Of a stretch of DNA of 64,000 nucleotides, positions 53,332 through 62,512 are shown piece after piece. Under the pieces are notes generated by a model. The model saw only the letters and a list, made by a program, of their open reading frames with translations, had not been told where the DNA came from and did no database searches. The first letter of the stretch is position 1, and every line of letters starts with the position of its first letter. This DNA comes from Thiosocius sp942490985. GTDB taxonomy: Bacteria > Pseudomonadota > Gammaproteobacteria > Chromatiales > Chromatiaceae. The stretch lies in contig CALNYW010000003.1 in NCBI GenBank assembly GCA_942490985.1, forward strand, positions 1-64,000. The letters run 5' to 3'. Made by a program: the position numbers and the translations under genes.

Positions 53332-54225
53332 ATGGAATTCCCGACCATCGAAGCCTTCGTCGGCAATACGCCACTCGTCCGCCTGCAACGCCTGCCTGGA
53401 AGCACCAGCAACGTGATTCTCGGGAAGTTGGAAGGCAACAATCCGGCCGGCTCTGTCAAAGATCGTCCCGCGCTGTCGATGATTCGGCACGCTGAACAAC
53501 GTGGCGATATTCGGCCGGGCGACACCCTGATCGAGGCCACCAGTGGTAATACCGGGATTGCACTCGCCATGGCCGCCGCCATTCGAGGCTTTAAAATGGT
53601 GTTGATCATGCCGGAGAATCTCAGCATCGAAAGGCGTGCCGCGATGCGAGCATTTGGCGCCGAACTGATCCTGGTGTCGCGGGAAGAAAGTATGGAGGGC
53701 GCGCGTGACCTGGCCTTGCGCATGGAGGCGGAAGGCGAGGGCAAAGTCCTCAACCAGTTCGCCAACCAGGACAACCCGCAGGCGCACTACGAAACCACCG
53801 GTCCAGAGATATGGCGCGACACGCGCGGCACGGTGACGCATTTCGTCAGCGCCATGGGGACGACCGGCACCATCACCGGGACAGCCCGTTTCCTCAGAGA
53901 ACAGAACCCACGGCCGCAGATAATCGGCGTGCAACCGGAGGAGGGATCCTCCATTCCCGGTATCCGGCGCTGGCCGCCGGCCTATGTTCCGGAAATCTTT
54001 GACAGCGAGCTGGTCGATAGAGAGATGGATGTGAGTCAGGCTGATGCAGAGGAAATGACCCGCCGACTCGCTGCGGAAGAGGGGATCTTTGCCGGGGTTT
54101 CCTCGGGCGGCTCGGTGGCAGCAGCGTTGCGACTGTCTGAAGAGGTCGAAAATGCCGTCATTGTCGCGATCATTTGTGATCGGGGTGATCGCTACCTATC
54201 AACCGGCGTCTTTCCGGCAGACTGA
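53332..54225 (+). CDS. cysM: Cysteine synthase B
   Basis: A fold-type II PLP enzyme with GNTPLVRLQRLPG near 11-23, the PLP lysine K43 in NPAGSVKDRPAL, TSGNTGIALAMAAA, and HFVSAMGTTGTITGTARFL. The ending includes GVSSGGSVAAALRL. It uses thiosulfate or sulfide with O-acetylserine. The stop shares one base with the next gene. Confidence 0.95.
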   Translation: MEFPTIEAFVGNTPLVRLQRLPGSTSNVILGKLEGNNPAGSVKDRPALSMIRHAEQRGDIRPGDTLIEATSGNTGIALAMAAAIRGFKMVLIMPENLSIERRAAMRAFGAELILVSREESMEGARDLALRMEAEGEGKVLNQFANQDNPQAHYETTGPEIWRDTRGTVTHFVSAMGTTGTITGTARFLREQNPRPQIIGVQPEEGSSIPGIRRWPPAYVPEIFDSELVDREMDVSQADAEEMTRRLAAEEGIFAGVSSGGSVAAALRLSEEVENAVIVAIICDRGDRYLSTGVFPAD

Positions 54226-54959
54226 TGGTGTCCTTTGCCATTCTGTCTGTTGTTCCGGTGCCTGATCTCGCCCTGGCGCGGCGGCATCATCAGTTGGATG
54301 ATCTCGATGATGAATCGGTCGCCAAGGTGCTTTTTCATCGGCGCAAACAGTCATCTGGCGGGATTGAATCATTGCGCTGGGATCAGTGCGCGATTGGTGC
54401 CGTCTCGTTGATCGGCCAGACGCATGAACAGTTGACGATATCGCGATGGACCGCCGGTGAGCATGACGAAACGGCGATGTTGCAGGCAATTCACACTTCA
54501 GCGCTGAACCGGACCCATCTACTCTCCTGGTCGACCCAGCAAGCGGTTTTGCCGTTGCTGCGTTGTCGTGCCGTGATGCATGGGTGCACGATTCCATCAC
54601 TGTGGTCGGACGGCCCTGCACCCGGATGGACGGATCTCGGCGACTGGTGGGCGGCAGATGACCAAGACCGTCCTGACATCGACGCTATCGCCAGTGCGAT
54701 CGGCTTGCCCGGGTTATCCGCGCTGACCCAAGACAGCGCGATGGAGGCTTGGATCAAGGGCGATGCCCGTGCCGTGGATGCGCTCGCGACGCTGCAAGCG
54801 CTGAATCTCTTCCTGATGGCACTCCGCCTGCTGTTGGCGCGCGGTGGGTGCGACCAAAAACAGACCGACCACGCCCATCAACAACTGGCTGCCTGGCTCG
54901 AAAGCCAGCAAGACCCATACCTGCAGGCATTTCATCGCACATGGCGAGAGGCGCACTGA
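54225..54959 (+). CDS. PolB-type 3'-5' exonuclease homologue lacking catalytic residues
   Basis: Segments PDLALARRHHQLDDLDDESV, RRKQSSGGIESL, SWSTQQAVLPLLRCRAVMHG and IGLPGLSALTQDSAMEAWI align end to end with the PolB-like exonuclease family that sits between cysM and rlmD in related genomes. The active acidic residues are missing: the DIE motif at the start is here FAILSVVP, the GFDLP aspartate is QAVLP, and the CETDVLN block is VDALATLQALN. The frame is intact at 244 residues, so it is kept as a protein but is unlikely to cut DNA. It overlaps rlmD by ATGA. Confidence 0.7.
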   Translation: MVSFAILSVVPVPDLALARRHHQLDDLDDESVAKVLFHRRKQSSGGIESLRWDQCAIGAVSLIGQTHEQLTISRWTAGEHDETAMLQAIHTSALNRTHLLSWSTQQAVLPLLRCRAVMHGCTIPSLWSDGPAPGWTDLGDWWAADDQDRPDIDAIASAIGLPGLSALTQDSAMEAWIKGDARAVDALATLQALNLFLMALRLLLARGGCDQKQTDHAHQQLAAWLESQQDPYLQAFHRTWREAH

Positions 54960-56293
54960 TGGCGCGCAGACGTAGGAGGCCCCGCCTGCCGGAAGGCGAG
55001 TTTGTGGCCCAGATTGAATCGATGTCGCACGATGGTCGCGGGGTGGCGCGTGTCGATGGCAAGGCGACTTTCCTGTGGGGCGGATTACCCGGGGAACAGG
55101 TCGATTTTCGCTACCTTAATCGACGCCGACAGCACGACGAAGGCGTGGTGGTAGGCGTTTCTGAGCCCGCAGACATGCGAGTCGAACCGCGTTGTGAGGC
55201 CTTTGGGCTATGCGGCGGCTGTAGTCTGCAACATCAACATCCTGATGAGCAGATTGCGTCGAAGCAAAAGGTGTTGCTCGACAATCTCCAGCAAATCGGT
55301 GGCGTGACGCCCGCGGCAACCCTGCCGCCGCTCAGGGGCGCCTCTCCCTGGGGGTACCGACGCAAGGCGAGGCTCGGCGTCAAAGACGTGTTGCGCAAGG
55401 GTCGTGTTCTGGTTGGGTTCCGTGAACGTGGCTCCAGCCTGGTCGCCGACATCACGCGTTGCGAAGTGCTTCATCCACGCGTCGGCGAGAAGATTGACGC
55501 GCTGAGGATACTGATCGAGTCACTCAGCGTGAGACGCAACCTGCCGCAAATCGAAATGGCTATGGACGATTCGCAGTGCGTTTTGATCTTGCGCGTACTG
55601 GAACCCTTGTCCGCGCAAGACGAGCAAATCCTGGTCGACTTTGCGTCGCAACATGACGTGGTTTTCTATACGCAGTCTGGCGGGCCCGAGACCGTACGCC
55701 CGCTACGAGACCCTGTGCAGCTGGCCTATCGATTGCCAGATTTCGATCTGGAGCTCACATTCGAGCCAAGCGATTTCACGCAGGTGAATACGGAGATCAA
55801 TCGGTTGATGGTGGGGCGGGCGATTGAATTGCTTGACCTGGCGCCAAGCGACCGGGTGTTGGATCTTTTTTGCGGTATCGGCAACTTTACATTGCCGATC
55901 GCCAGAACCGCCGGCAAGGTTGTTGGCGTAGAAGGTGACGCAGCGCTGGTCGAGCGCGCCCGGGCGAACGCGCGACACAATGCCTTGGACCATGTTGACT
56001 ATTTCACTGCCGATCTTTACGGCGAGCTGACCTCCGAGAGCTGGATGCAGCAACGTTTCAACAAGGCACTACTCGACCCGCCGCGGAGCGGTGCGCTACA
56101 GATGCTGCCGGTCCTGCCTCGTCTCGGCATCGAGCGGATCGTATATGTATCGTGTTATCCGGGGACCCTGGCGCGCGATGCCGGTGAGCTTGTCAATAGC
56201 CACGGTTACAAATTACTGAAAGCAGGCGTGATGGATATGTTCCCGCATACCGCGCATGTTGAATCAATTGCATTATTTGAAAGGGATAGCTGA
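54959..56293 (+). CDS. rlmD: 23S rRNA (uracil-1939-C5)-methyltransferase
   Basis: The start MARRRRRPRLPEGE is chosen because it overlaps the upstream stop; longer starts lie inside that gene. A TRAM domain (about 15-70) precedes the iron-sulfur cysteines (CEAFGLCGGCSLQHQ and ITRCEVL), the SAM site LDLFCGIGNFTLPIAR, LLDPPRSGA and the catalytic cysteine in YVSCYPGTLARD. It methylates U1939 of 23S rRNA. Confidence 0.94.
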   Translation: MARRRRRPRLPEGEFVAQIESMSHDGRGVARVDGKATFLWGGLPGEQVDFRYLNRRRQHDEGVVVGVSEPADMRVEPRCEAFGLCGGCSLQHQHPDEQIASKQKVLLDNLQQIGGVTPAATLPPLRGASPWGYRRKARLGVKDVLRKGRVLVGFRERGSSLVADITRCEVLHPRVGEKIDALRILIESLSVRRNLPQIEMAMDDSQCVLILRVLEPLSAQDEQILVDFASQHDVVFYTQSGGPETVRPLRDPVQLAYRLPDFDLELTFEPSDFTQVNTEINRLMVGRAIELLDLAPSDRVLDLFCGIGNFTLPIARTAGKVVGVEGDAALVERARANARHNALDHVDYFTADLYGELTSESWMQQRFNKALLDPPRSGALQMLPVLPRLGIERIVYVSCYPGTLARDAGELVNSHGYKLLKAGVMDMFPHTAHVESIALFERDS

Positions 56294-56761
56294 ATGGCCA
56301 CTGAGATAGAACGCAAGTTTCTGCTGGCATCGGATGACTGGCGAAACGAGGTCGAGGAGAGTATCCGACTCGTTCAGGGCTATTTGTCGCGGGGTATGCA
56401 ATCCTCCGTGCGGGTACGCATCAAAGGCAAGACCGCGCAACTCAACATCAAACATACCGGCGACGGAATCAGCCGCCTCGAATACGAGTATCCGGTGCCG
56501 CTGGATGATGCCCACGAGATATTGGAACGGGTTGCATTGAGGCCATTGATCGACAAGACCCGGCATCACGTGCCTCGCGGCGGGCATCTTTGGGAAATCG
56601 ACGAGTTTCACGGCGACAACGCCGGATTAGTCGTCGCCGAGATCGAATTGAGTGACCCCAACGAATCATTTGAGCGGCCCGCCTGGCTCGGGCAAGAGGT
56701 TTCAGACGACGCGCGCTACTACAACAGTCGGCTGAGCGAATTTCCTTATTCACAATGGTGA
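56294..56761 (+). CDS. CYTH domain protein (triphosphatase family)
   Basis: The ExExK signature is EIERKFLL at the N-terminus, followed by basic and acidic strands (VRVRIKGKTAQLNIK, EYEYPVPLDDA, WEIDEFHGDNAGLVVAEIEL) that form the triphosphate tunnel. CYTH enzymes hydrolyse inorganic triphosphate or thiamine triphosphate. The gene starts directly after rlmD. Confidence 0.93.
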   Translation: MATEIERKFLLASDDWRNEVEESIRLVQGYLSRGMQSSVRVRIKGKTAQLNIKHTGDGISRLEYEYPVPLDDAHEILERVALRPLIDKTRHHVPRGGHLWEIDEFHGDNAGLVVAEIELSDPNESFERPAWLGQEVSDDARYYNSRLSEFPYSQW

Positions 56762-58233
56762 GAGGGGTCACGCTACTCTGCGTATGCCTCATGCTGGCGG
56801 GCTGCCAGAAGCAACCTCTCGATACGATCGTTTTCGCCGTCGCTACTGCGCCGCGATTACTAGACCCGCGACTGGCGAGTGACGCCGCCTCCGAGCGCGT
56901 GAACGCACTGCTCTATGCATCGTTGGTAGAACTTGATGCCGAAGGTCGTCCGCAACCCAGCGTCGCCGAATGGCAACAACGCGGCCCGAAACGCTACCGT
57001 CTCAAACTGAAAGAAAACCGCGCCTCGTTTACCAACGGGGCAACGCTCACCGCAGCAGACGTTGCCGCCACCTATCGGAGCGTTCTTGCACCGGGCTCGG
57101 CTTCACCACATAGCGGTACTTTGCGGCATATTCAGGACATCACGGTAGTCGATGATGTGACACTGGATCTCGATCTGGCCCGACCAGATCCACAACTGCC
57201 AAGCCGTTTGACCGTCGGTATTCTGCCGGCGGCGATAGCCACCGATCCGGCGCCGGTTAAAGCGGTAATCGGCAGTGGCACATTCGCTTTCGTTGAACGT
57301 TTTGATGACGGCAGCGTACTTCTGCAACGACGGCGCGATCGCCAACGCATTCGCATCCTACCGACACCGGATCCGACCATGCGGGTTTTGAAGCTGCTGC
57401 GGGGGGAAGCCCATTTGCTACAAAACGATCTCCCCAGCGAGCTATACGGCTACCTGTCGGGGGTCGACGATATTACCCTGGAGGCAGGGGCAGGGACCAC
57501 ATTTGCCTATCTGGGATTCAACCTCAAAGATCCACAGCTCAGCAAACACGATGTCCGCCTAGCGATAGCACACGCCATCGATCGCGAGGCCATCATACGT
57601 TTTCTGTTTAACGACTTCGCGGAACCGGCCGAGGCCGTGTTGCGGCCCACCCACTGGGCGGGCAATGCCGCGTTACCGGCGCATGCCTACGATCCTGACA
57701 TCGCCCGTACACTGCTCGCAAAGTCTGGTTTCTCAGGCGACAACCCGCTACGCCTGACCTTCAAAACCTCAACAGATCCATTCCGGCTGCGTATCGCCCA
57801 CGTCTTCCAGCAGCAACTGGCCGAAGTGGGTATCGAGCTGTCAATCAACAGTTACGACTGGGGAACCTTTTTCGGCGATATCAAGGCGGGGCGATTCCAG
57901 TTATACAGTCTCGCCTGGGTCGGGGTGAATACGCCGGATATCCTGCGTTATGCCTTTCACTCGGCCTCGTTGCCGCCGGACGGCGCTAATCGGGGCCGTT
58001 ATATCGAGGTCTATGTCGATAAACTGATCGATCAGGCAGAACGATTGCCTGCAGTTGAGGCGGTCGCTCTCTACCGCGCACTGCAAGCAAGGATTCATCA
58101 AGACCTCGTGTATGTGCCGTTATGGTACGAGAGCAACATCGCGGTAAGTCGATCAGTGAAGGGCTATCTCCCTCGCTTCGATGGCAGTTACCTGGCGCTC
58201 AACGACGTGGAGCTATCGGATGTCTCGCAGTAA
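56755..58233 (+). CDS. Peptide ABC transporter substrate-binding lipoprotein
   Basis: A lipoprotein signal ends LAGCQ. The family-5 binding fold is seen in LLDPRLASDAASERVNALLY, NRASFTNGATLTAADVAATY, FAYLGFNLKDPQLSKHDVR and AIAHAIDREAIIR. It captures oligopeptides or similar ligands in the periplasm. Two permease genes follow, with an L,D-transpeptidase gene between; no ATPase gene is in the cluster. The overlap with the CYTH gene is 7 bases. Confidence 0.88.
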   Translation: MVRGVTLLCVCLMLAGCQKQPLDTIVFAVATAPRLLDPRLASDAASERVNALLYASLVELDAEGRPQPSVAEWQQRGPKRYRLKLKENRASFTNGATLTAADVAATYRSVLAPGSASPHSGTLRHIQDITVVDDVTLDLDLARPDPQLPSRLTVGILPAAIATDPAPVKAVIGSGTFAFVERFDDGSVLLQRRRDRQRIRILPTPDPTMRVLKLLRGEAHLLQNDLPSELYGYLSGVDDITLEAGAGTTFAYLGFNLKDPQLSKHDVRLAIAHAIDREAIIRFLFNDFAEPAEAVLRPTHWAGNAALPAHAYDPDIARTLLAKSGFSGDNPLRLTFKTSTDPFRLRIAHVFQQQLAEVGIELSINSYDWGTFFGDIKAGRFQLYSLAWVGVNTPDILRYAFHSASLPPDGANRGRYIEVYVDKLIDQAERLPAVEAVALYRALQARIHQDLVYVPLWYESNIAVSRSVKGYLPRFDGSYLALNDVELSDVSQ

Positions 58234-58729
58234 CGATCGCCGCATCATCATAGACGTTGCCGCGCAGAAGCTATCGCTTTACCAGGCCGGTGAAATGCTC
58301 CAAACGTGGCCGATTTCGACCGCCGCAAACGGCGTCGGCCAGCGTAACGGTTCTGAATGCACACCACTCGGCACACATCACGTTCGGTTGAAAATTGGCG
58401 CCGGATGCCCGCCGAATACCGTTTTCGTCGCCAGACGACCGACCGGGGAGGTTTTCTCTGCGTCGCTTACGGAAGCCGATCCCGGCAGAGATTGGATCCT
58501 GACTCGAATCATCTGGCTCAGTGGCGCTGAACCAGGCCTCAATCGCGGTGGCGATTGCGACACGCTGCGTCGATTCATTTATATCCACGGTTGCCCAGAC
58601 CAAGCGCCAATGGGTCGGCCACGGTCACATGGCTGTATCCGCATGCGTAACAACGATGTGATCGAACTCTTCGATCAGATCGATAATGGCTGTCCGGTGC
58701 ACATCCTCGATTCTCCAGAAGACCATTAG
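58220..58729 (+). CDS. YkuD-family L,D-transpeptidase without signal peptide
   Basis: The start MSRSNDRRIIIDVAAQ has no signal peptide. The YkuD active site is FIYIHGC, then RPRSHGCIRMRNND with the catalytic cysteine. PLGTHHVRLKIG and WILTRIIWLSG fit the fold. Such enzymes make 3-3 crosslinks or trim murein in the periplasm, so the lack of a signal is odd; it overlaps the upstream binding-protein gene by 14 bases and the permease by one. Confidence 0.88.
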   Translation: MSRSNDRRIIIDVAAQKLSLYQAGEMLQTWPISTAANGVGQRNGSECTPLGTHHVRLKIGAGCPPNTVFVARRPTGEVFSASLTEADPGRDWILTRIIWLSGAEPGLNRGGDCDTLRRFIYIHGCPDQAPMGRPRSHGCIRMRNNDVIELFDQIDNGCPVHILDSPEDH

Positions 58730-59652
58730 TGCGGCGGTTTCTCGATCATCTGCTCGATACCTTGATCGTGCTGCTCGGGGTCAGTGCACTGGTGTTCTTC
58801 CTGCTGGCCTTGATCCCTGGTGACCCGGTCGACGTGGTCCTTGGCGAGTCAGCACAAGCGGCCGACCGAGAGGCAATGCGTATCGCGCTTGGCCTCGACC
58901 GCTCCTGGCCGGTCCGCCTTGGTGACTATTATCTTGGTCTGCTGACGGCCGATCTTGGCGATTCGCTGGTTCAGCGGCGACCTGTAGTCGCACTGATAGC
59001 GGAGCGCTTACCCGCCACACTGACGCTGGCGGCGGCGGCTTTCTTATTGGTCGTGACGTTGGCGATTCCGCTTGGCTTGGCAGCGGCATGGCACCGCGGT
59101 CGCTGGCCTGATCGTCTCGCTCAGGCGATCGCCCTGATGGGTATCTCGATACCGAACTTTTGGTTGGGCCCGCTGCTCGTTCTGCTGTTCTCGATCACCC
59201 TCGGCTGGACGCCGGTAAGCGGCAATGAGGCACCGGGCAGCCTCGTGCTTCCAGCGATGACGCTCGGGCTTTCGATGATCGCCATCACCACCCGCATGCT
59301 GCGCAGTTCACTGCTGGAAGTCGTTTCAATGCCTTACATCCAAACCGCGCGGTGTAAGGGACTTTCCGAGCACCAGGTGATTTGGCGGCACGCATTACCC
59401 AATGCGCTACTGCCAACGCTGACCGTCATGGGCCTCCAGCTCAGCAGCCTCTTGGCCGGTGCCGTGATCACCGAAGTGGTGTTTGCCTGGCCGGGTATCG
59501 GCAGCCTGTTGATTGACGCGATACGTCAGCGTGACTACCCGTTGATCCAGGGTATCGTGTTGTTTATCGCGCTCACCTACGTCGTCATCAACCGTGTTAC
59601 GGATCTGCTGGTCGGTTTACTCGATCCACGCGTGCGCGAGGCGATGCAATGA
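58729..59652 (+). CDS. Peptide ABC transporter permease (DppB-like)
   Basis: GTG start overlapping the transpeptidase stop. Six membrane segments and the EAA-type loop YIQTARCKGLSEHQVIWRHA, typical of DppB/OppB permeases, with LIPGDPVDVVLGE near the start. It forms the channel with the following permease, which overlaps it by 4 bases. Confidence 0.92.
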   Translation: MRRFLDHLLDTLIVLLGVSALVFFLLALIPGDPVDVVLGESAQAADREAMRIALGLDRSWPVRLGDYYLGLLTADLGDSLVQRRPVVALIAERLPATLTLAAAAFLLVVTLAIPLGLAAAWHRGRWPDRLAQAIALMGISIPNFWLGPLLVLLFSITLGWTPVSGNEAPGSLVLPAMTLGLSMIAITTRMLRSSLLEVVSMPYIQTARCKGLSEHQVIWRHALPNALLPTLTVMGLQLSSLLAGAVITEVVFAWPGIGSLLIDAIRQRDYPLIQGIVLFIALTYVVINRVTDLLVGLLDPRVREAMQ

Positions 59653-60455
59653 AGGGTCTGCTGAATTGGCCAGCCATGATACTGCTGTGCTGGGTATTGT
59701 TGGCACTCAGCGGTCTCGGCAGCGGGTTTGAGCCCAACCGCATAGACCTCCCGGCGATTTTTCACCCGCCATCGCTGGAAAACCTATTGGGCACCGATGA
59801 ACTGGGCCGGCCGGTACTCGACCGGCTGTTGAGTGGCGCCAGTGTCTCTCTGCTGGTCGCCTTGGTCAGCGTCGTCGTGTCCGCGAGTCTCGGTATCACC
59901 ATCGGCCTCGTGGCCGGTTATTTCGGCGGCTGGCCGGACCGGGTCATCAGCCGCGTGATCGAGGTATTTCTTGCCTTCCCCGGCCTGCTGTTGGCGATTG
60001 CCATGGCCGCGATGATTGGCCCAGGGATCGACAATGTCATTATCGCGCTCAGCGTCATGGGGTGGGTCGGCTATGCCCGACTGGTGCGCGTGCAGGTGCT
60101 TGCCCTGCGCCACCGCGAGCACATCCAGGCCGCTGTTGCCCTGGGTCAGCCCGACTGGGTGATTCTGCGTCGCCATTTGCTGCCATTGGTGATGGCACCT
60201 GTGTGGGTCGAGGCGAGCTTCGGTGTTGCCTCGGCGGTCATTGCCGAGGCCGGGTTGTCATTCCTGGGGTTGGGGGTTCAGCCGCCCGCCGCGTCCTGGG
60301 GGGCCATGATCCGTGACGGGGTGCGCTATCTACTGGTGGCGCCGCACCTGGTGCTTGCGCCTGGCATCGCGCTGTTTGTGGTTGTCATGGCCGCCAACGT
60401 GCTGGGCGATCAGCTACGTGATCGCCTCGATGTCACTTTACATAATAGGCCGTGA
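59649..60455 (+). CDS. Peptide ABC transporter permease (DppC-like)
   Basis: The opening includes the DppC hallmark LLGTDELGRPVLDRLLSGA, and the EAA loop HIQAAVALGQPDWVILRRHL lies near residue 160, with LSFLGLGVQPPAASWGAMI after it. Six hydrophobic segments. It ends the cluster, and its last 23 bases overlap the end of the convergent FliL-like gene. ATP-binding subunits must come from elsewhere. Confidence 0.92.
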   Translation: MKGLLNWPAMILLCWVLLALSGLGSGFEPNRIDLPAIFHPPSLENLLGTDELGRPVLDRLLSGASVSLLVALVSVVVSASLGITIGLVAGYFGGWPDRVISRVIEVFLAFPGLLLAIAMAAMIGPGIDNVIIALSVMGWVGYARLVRVQVLALRHREHIQAAVALGQPDWVILRRHLLPLVMAPVWVEASFGVASAVIAEAGLSFLGLGVQPPAASWGAMIRDGVRYLLVAPHLVLAPGIALFVVVMAANVLGDQLRDRLDVTLHNRP

Positions 60456-60840
60456 AATACAGGTCCTTGACGATCGGGTCTCCCGTCATGGTCTGCAGCT
60501 GATCTTGCACGGCTGCCAGCGCAGCGGTACGCAGAGACTCCTTGCCATCGCGGGTCTTCAAGGTGTTCCCGTCTTGGCCCGCGATGAGCATCAGGATGGC
60601 ATGTCGTAATGCCGGGGCATGCAACTCGACGCGCGGTAGCTCTGCCGCCTGCTCGGTCATCAACTGGATATCGCAACGGATATACTTCGGCCCACCGGTG
60701 AGATTGCTGACAATCGATGGTTTCAACGCGTAATAGCCGATATCTATCGCGGCCTCTTCATCGTCCGCGCTGTACACAGAAGTCGTGAATAGGATTTGAG
60801 CCATCAGCAGGAGCGGGAGTAGGGTCAGGCGGCGCAACAT
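60433..60840 (-). CDS. Orphan FliL-like protein
   Basis: The start MLRRLTLLPLLLMAQ is chosen; the first 24 residues form a cleavable-looking signal or anchor ending VYSAD. The rest has the FliL pattern: IGYYALKPSIVSNLTGG, YIRCDIQLMT, LPRVELHAPALRHAILMLI and a final DLYFTAYYVK. True FliL is in flagellar clusters and stabilises the motor; here no flagellar gene is near, so the role is open. Confidence 0.8.
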   Translation of the reverse strand: MLRRLTLLPLLLMAQILFTTSVYSADDEEAAIDIGYYALKPSIVSNLTGGPKYIRCDIQLMTEQAAELPRVELHAPALRHAILMLIAGQDGNTLKTRDGKESLRTAALAAVQDQLQTMTGDPIVKDLYFTAYYVK

Positions 60841-60905
60841 GAACTTTCCTCGAGCAAAGAGAGAGCGATGAAACAATTTGTCTGTTCAACGTGGGGTCCC
60901 GATTG

Positions 60906-61964
60906 ATGCGGCACGGACCGGTAATGACCGATATCGCAGGTCCGGTTCTCACTGACCAAGACCTCGCTGTACTGGATCATCCCGCGCTCGGCGGGATCAT
61001 CCTGTTTGCGCGCAATTTCGAATCGCCACAGCAGATATATCGACTGATCGCGCAGATACATGAGCGCAGATCCCCCCACCTTTTGGTGGCTGTCGATCAG
61101 GAAGGCGGACGTGTCCAACGTTTTCGGGAAGGCTTCACCTTGCTGCCGGCAGCGGCCCGCTACGCGGCTAGCTGCAATGGCGAAACTGCCTGCGCGAAGC
61201 GCCGTGCACACGACCTCGGTTGGCTGATGGCCGCGGAACTTCGGGCCGTCGGGATTGACTTCAGCTTTGCCCCCGTATTGGATCTGGACTTCGGGGTCAG
61301 CAGCGTAATCGGTGACCGTGCTTTCGCCTCAGACGCCAACGAGGTCGCGCAAATCGCAGCCGCCTGGATGCTCGGCGCCCGCGAGGCAGGCATGATCAGT
61401 GTCGGCAAGCATTTTCCAGGGCATGGCGCCGTAACCGCCGATTCGCATCTGGCGTCGCCGATCGATGAGCGGTCACCCGATGCAATCGCTGAACATGATC
61501 TGCAGCCCTTTCGCCATTTGATCGATAACGGTCTCGAAGCGATCATGCCCGCTCATGTCATCTACTCGACCTGCGATAAGCGGCCTGCCGGTTTTTCTCA
61601 TTACTGGCTCAAAACGATATTGCGACAGCAACTGCATTTTTCCGGCGCGATCTTCAGTGATGATCTGAGCATGGCCGCCGCTGAAGCTGGAGGATGTTAC
61701 GCCGATCGGGCGCACGCAGCGCTTGAGGCGGGTTGCGATATGGTTGTTGTCTGCAACAATCCAGCAGGCACACACGAGGTATTGGAAGCCTTTCGCGATC
61801 ATCAGGATCCGGTTGCACAATCACGACTCGCGCGACTGCATGGCCGACCGGCGCAGACATTCGAGCGGCTGACCAAAACGCCCCGATGGCACAGCGCGGT
61901 TGAAACAGCCGCACGGTTGACGGCAGAAACGACGCTCGACATGGATTTGGAAGAACCTTTATGA
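60906..61964 (+). CDS. nagZ: Beta-N-acetylhexosaminidase
   Basis: A GH3 enzyme: MTDIAGPVLTDQDL, GGIILFARNFESP, VDQEGGRVQRFR, the dyad region KHFPGHGAVTADSHL and FSDDLSMAAAEAGG. It removes GlcNAc from muropeptides in the cytoplasm. The start at ATG 60906 is preferred over an upstream GTG. It overlaps hpt by 4 bases. Confidence 0.95.
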   Translation: MRHGPVMTDIAGPVLTDQDLAVLDHPALGGIILFARNFESPQQIYRLIAQIHERRSPHLLVAVDQEGGRVQRFREGFTLLPAAARYAASCNGETACAKRRAHDLGWLMAAELRAVGIDFSFAPVLDLDFGVSSVIGDRAFASDANEVAQIAAAWMLGAREAGMISVGKHFPGHGAVTADSHLASPIDERSPDAIAEHDLQPFRHLIDNGLEAIMPAHVIYSTCDKRPAGFSHYWLKTILRQQLHFSGAIFSDDLSMAAAEAGGCYADRAHAALEAGCDMVVVCNNPAGTHEVLEAFRDHQDPVAQSRLARLHGRPAQTFERLTKTPRWHSAVETAARLTAETTLDMDLEEPL

Positions 61965-62512
61965 ATCCCAACGCCGAAGAAGCACGCAAAATCATGGAGA
62001 AAGCAGACTGCCTTTACACCATGAATGACGTAACGGCGGCCTGTGACCGACTTGCCAACGCGATCAACCGTGATCTGCACGACCGCGAGTTGGTGGTGCT
62101 ATGCATCATGAATGGCGGGCTCGTCCTAACCGGCCTGCTGTTGCATCGACTGCGCATGCCACTGCGCGTCGATTATCTTCACGCCACCCGTTACCGCGAA
62201 CAGCTGAGCGGTGAGAAACTGCACTGGCGGGTCGAACCAAGCAACGAATTGTCTGGACGCGACGTCCTGCTCATCGACGACATTCTTGACGAAGGCTACA
62301 CGCTCGACGCCATTATCGATTTCTGCAAAAACCAATCGGCCAGCAGCGTGAGTGCCGCGGTCTTAGTGCAAAAGGAACACGATCGAGGCGTTCGGCCGCC
62401 GGTTAGCTATATTGGCTTGAACGTCCCGGATCGCTATGTGTTTGGTTCCGGCATGGACTACAAGGGTTATTGGCGCAATGCAGCAGGCATCTACGCGGTG
62501 GCCGATCAATGA
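61961..62512 (+). CDS. hpt: Hypoxanthine-guanine phosphoribosyltransferase
   Basis: The PRPP motif DVLLIDDILDEGYTLDAI near 105-122 and the early LVVLCIMNGGLVLTGLLL fit the gammaproteobacterial HPRT found next to nagZ. It salvages hypoxanthine and guanine. It shares ATGA with the next gene. Confidence 0.92.
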   Translation: MNPNAEEARKIMEKADCLYTMNDVTAACDRLANAINRDLHDRELVVLCIMNGGLVLTGLLLHRLRMPLRVDYLHATRYREQLSGEKLHWRVEPSNELSGRDVLLIDDILDEGYTLDAIIDFCKNQSASSVSAAVLVQKEHDRGVRPPVSYIGLNVPDRYVFGSGMDYKGYWRNAAGIYAVADQ

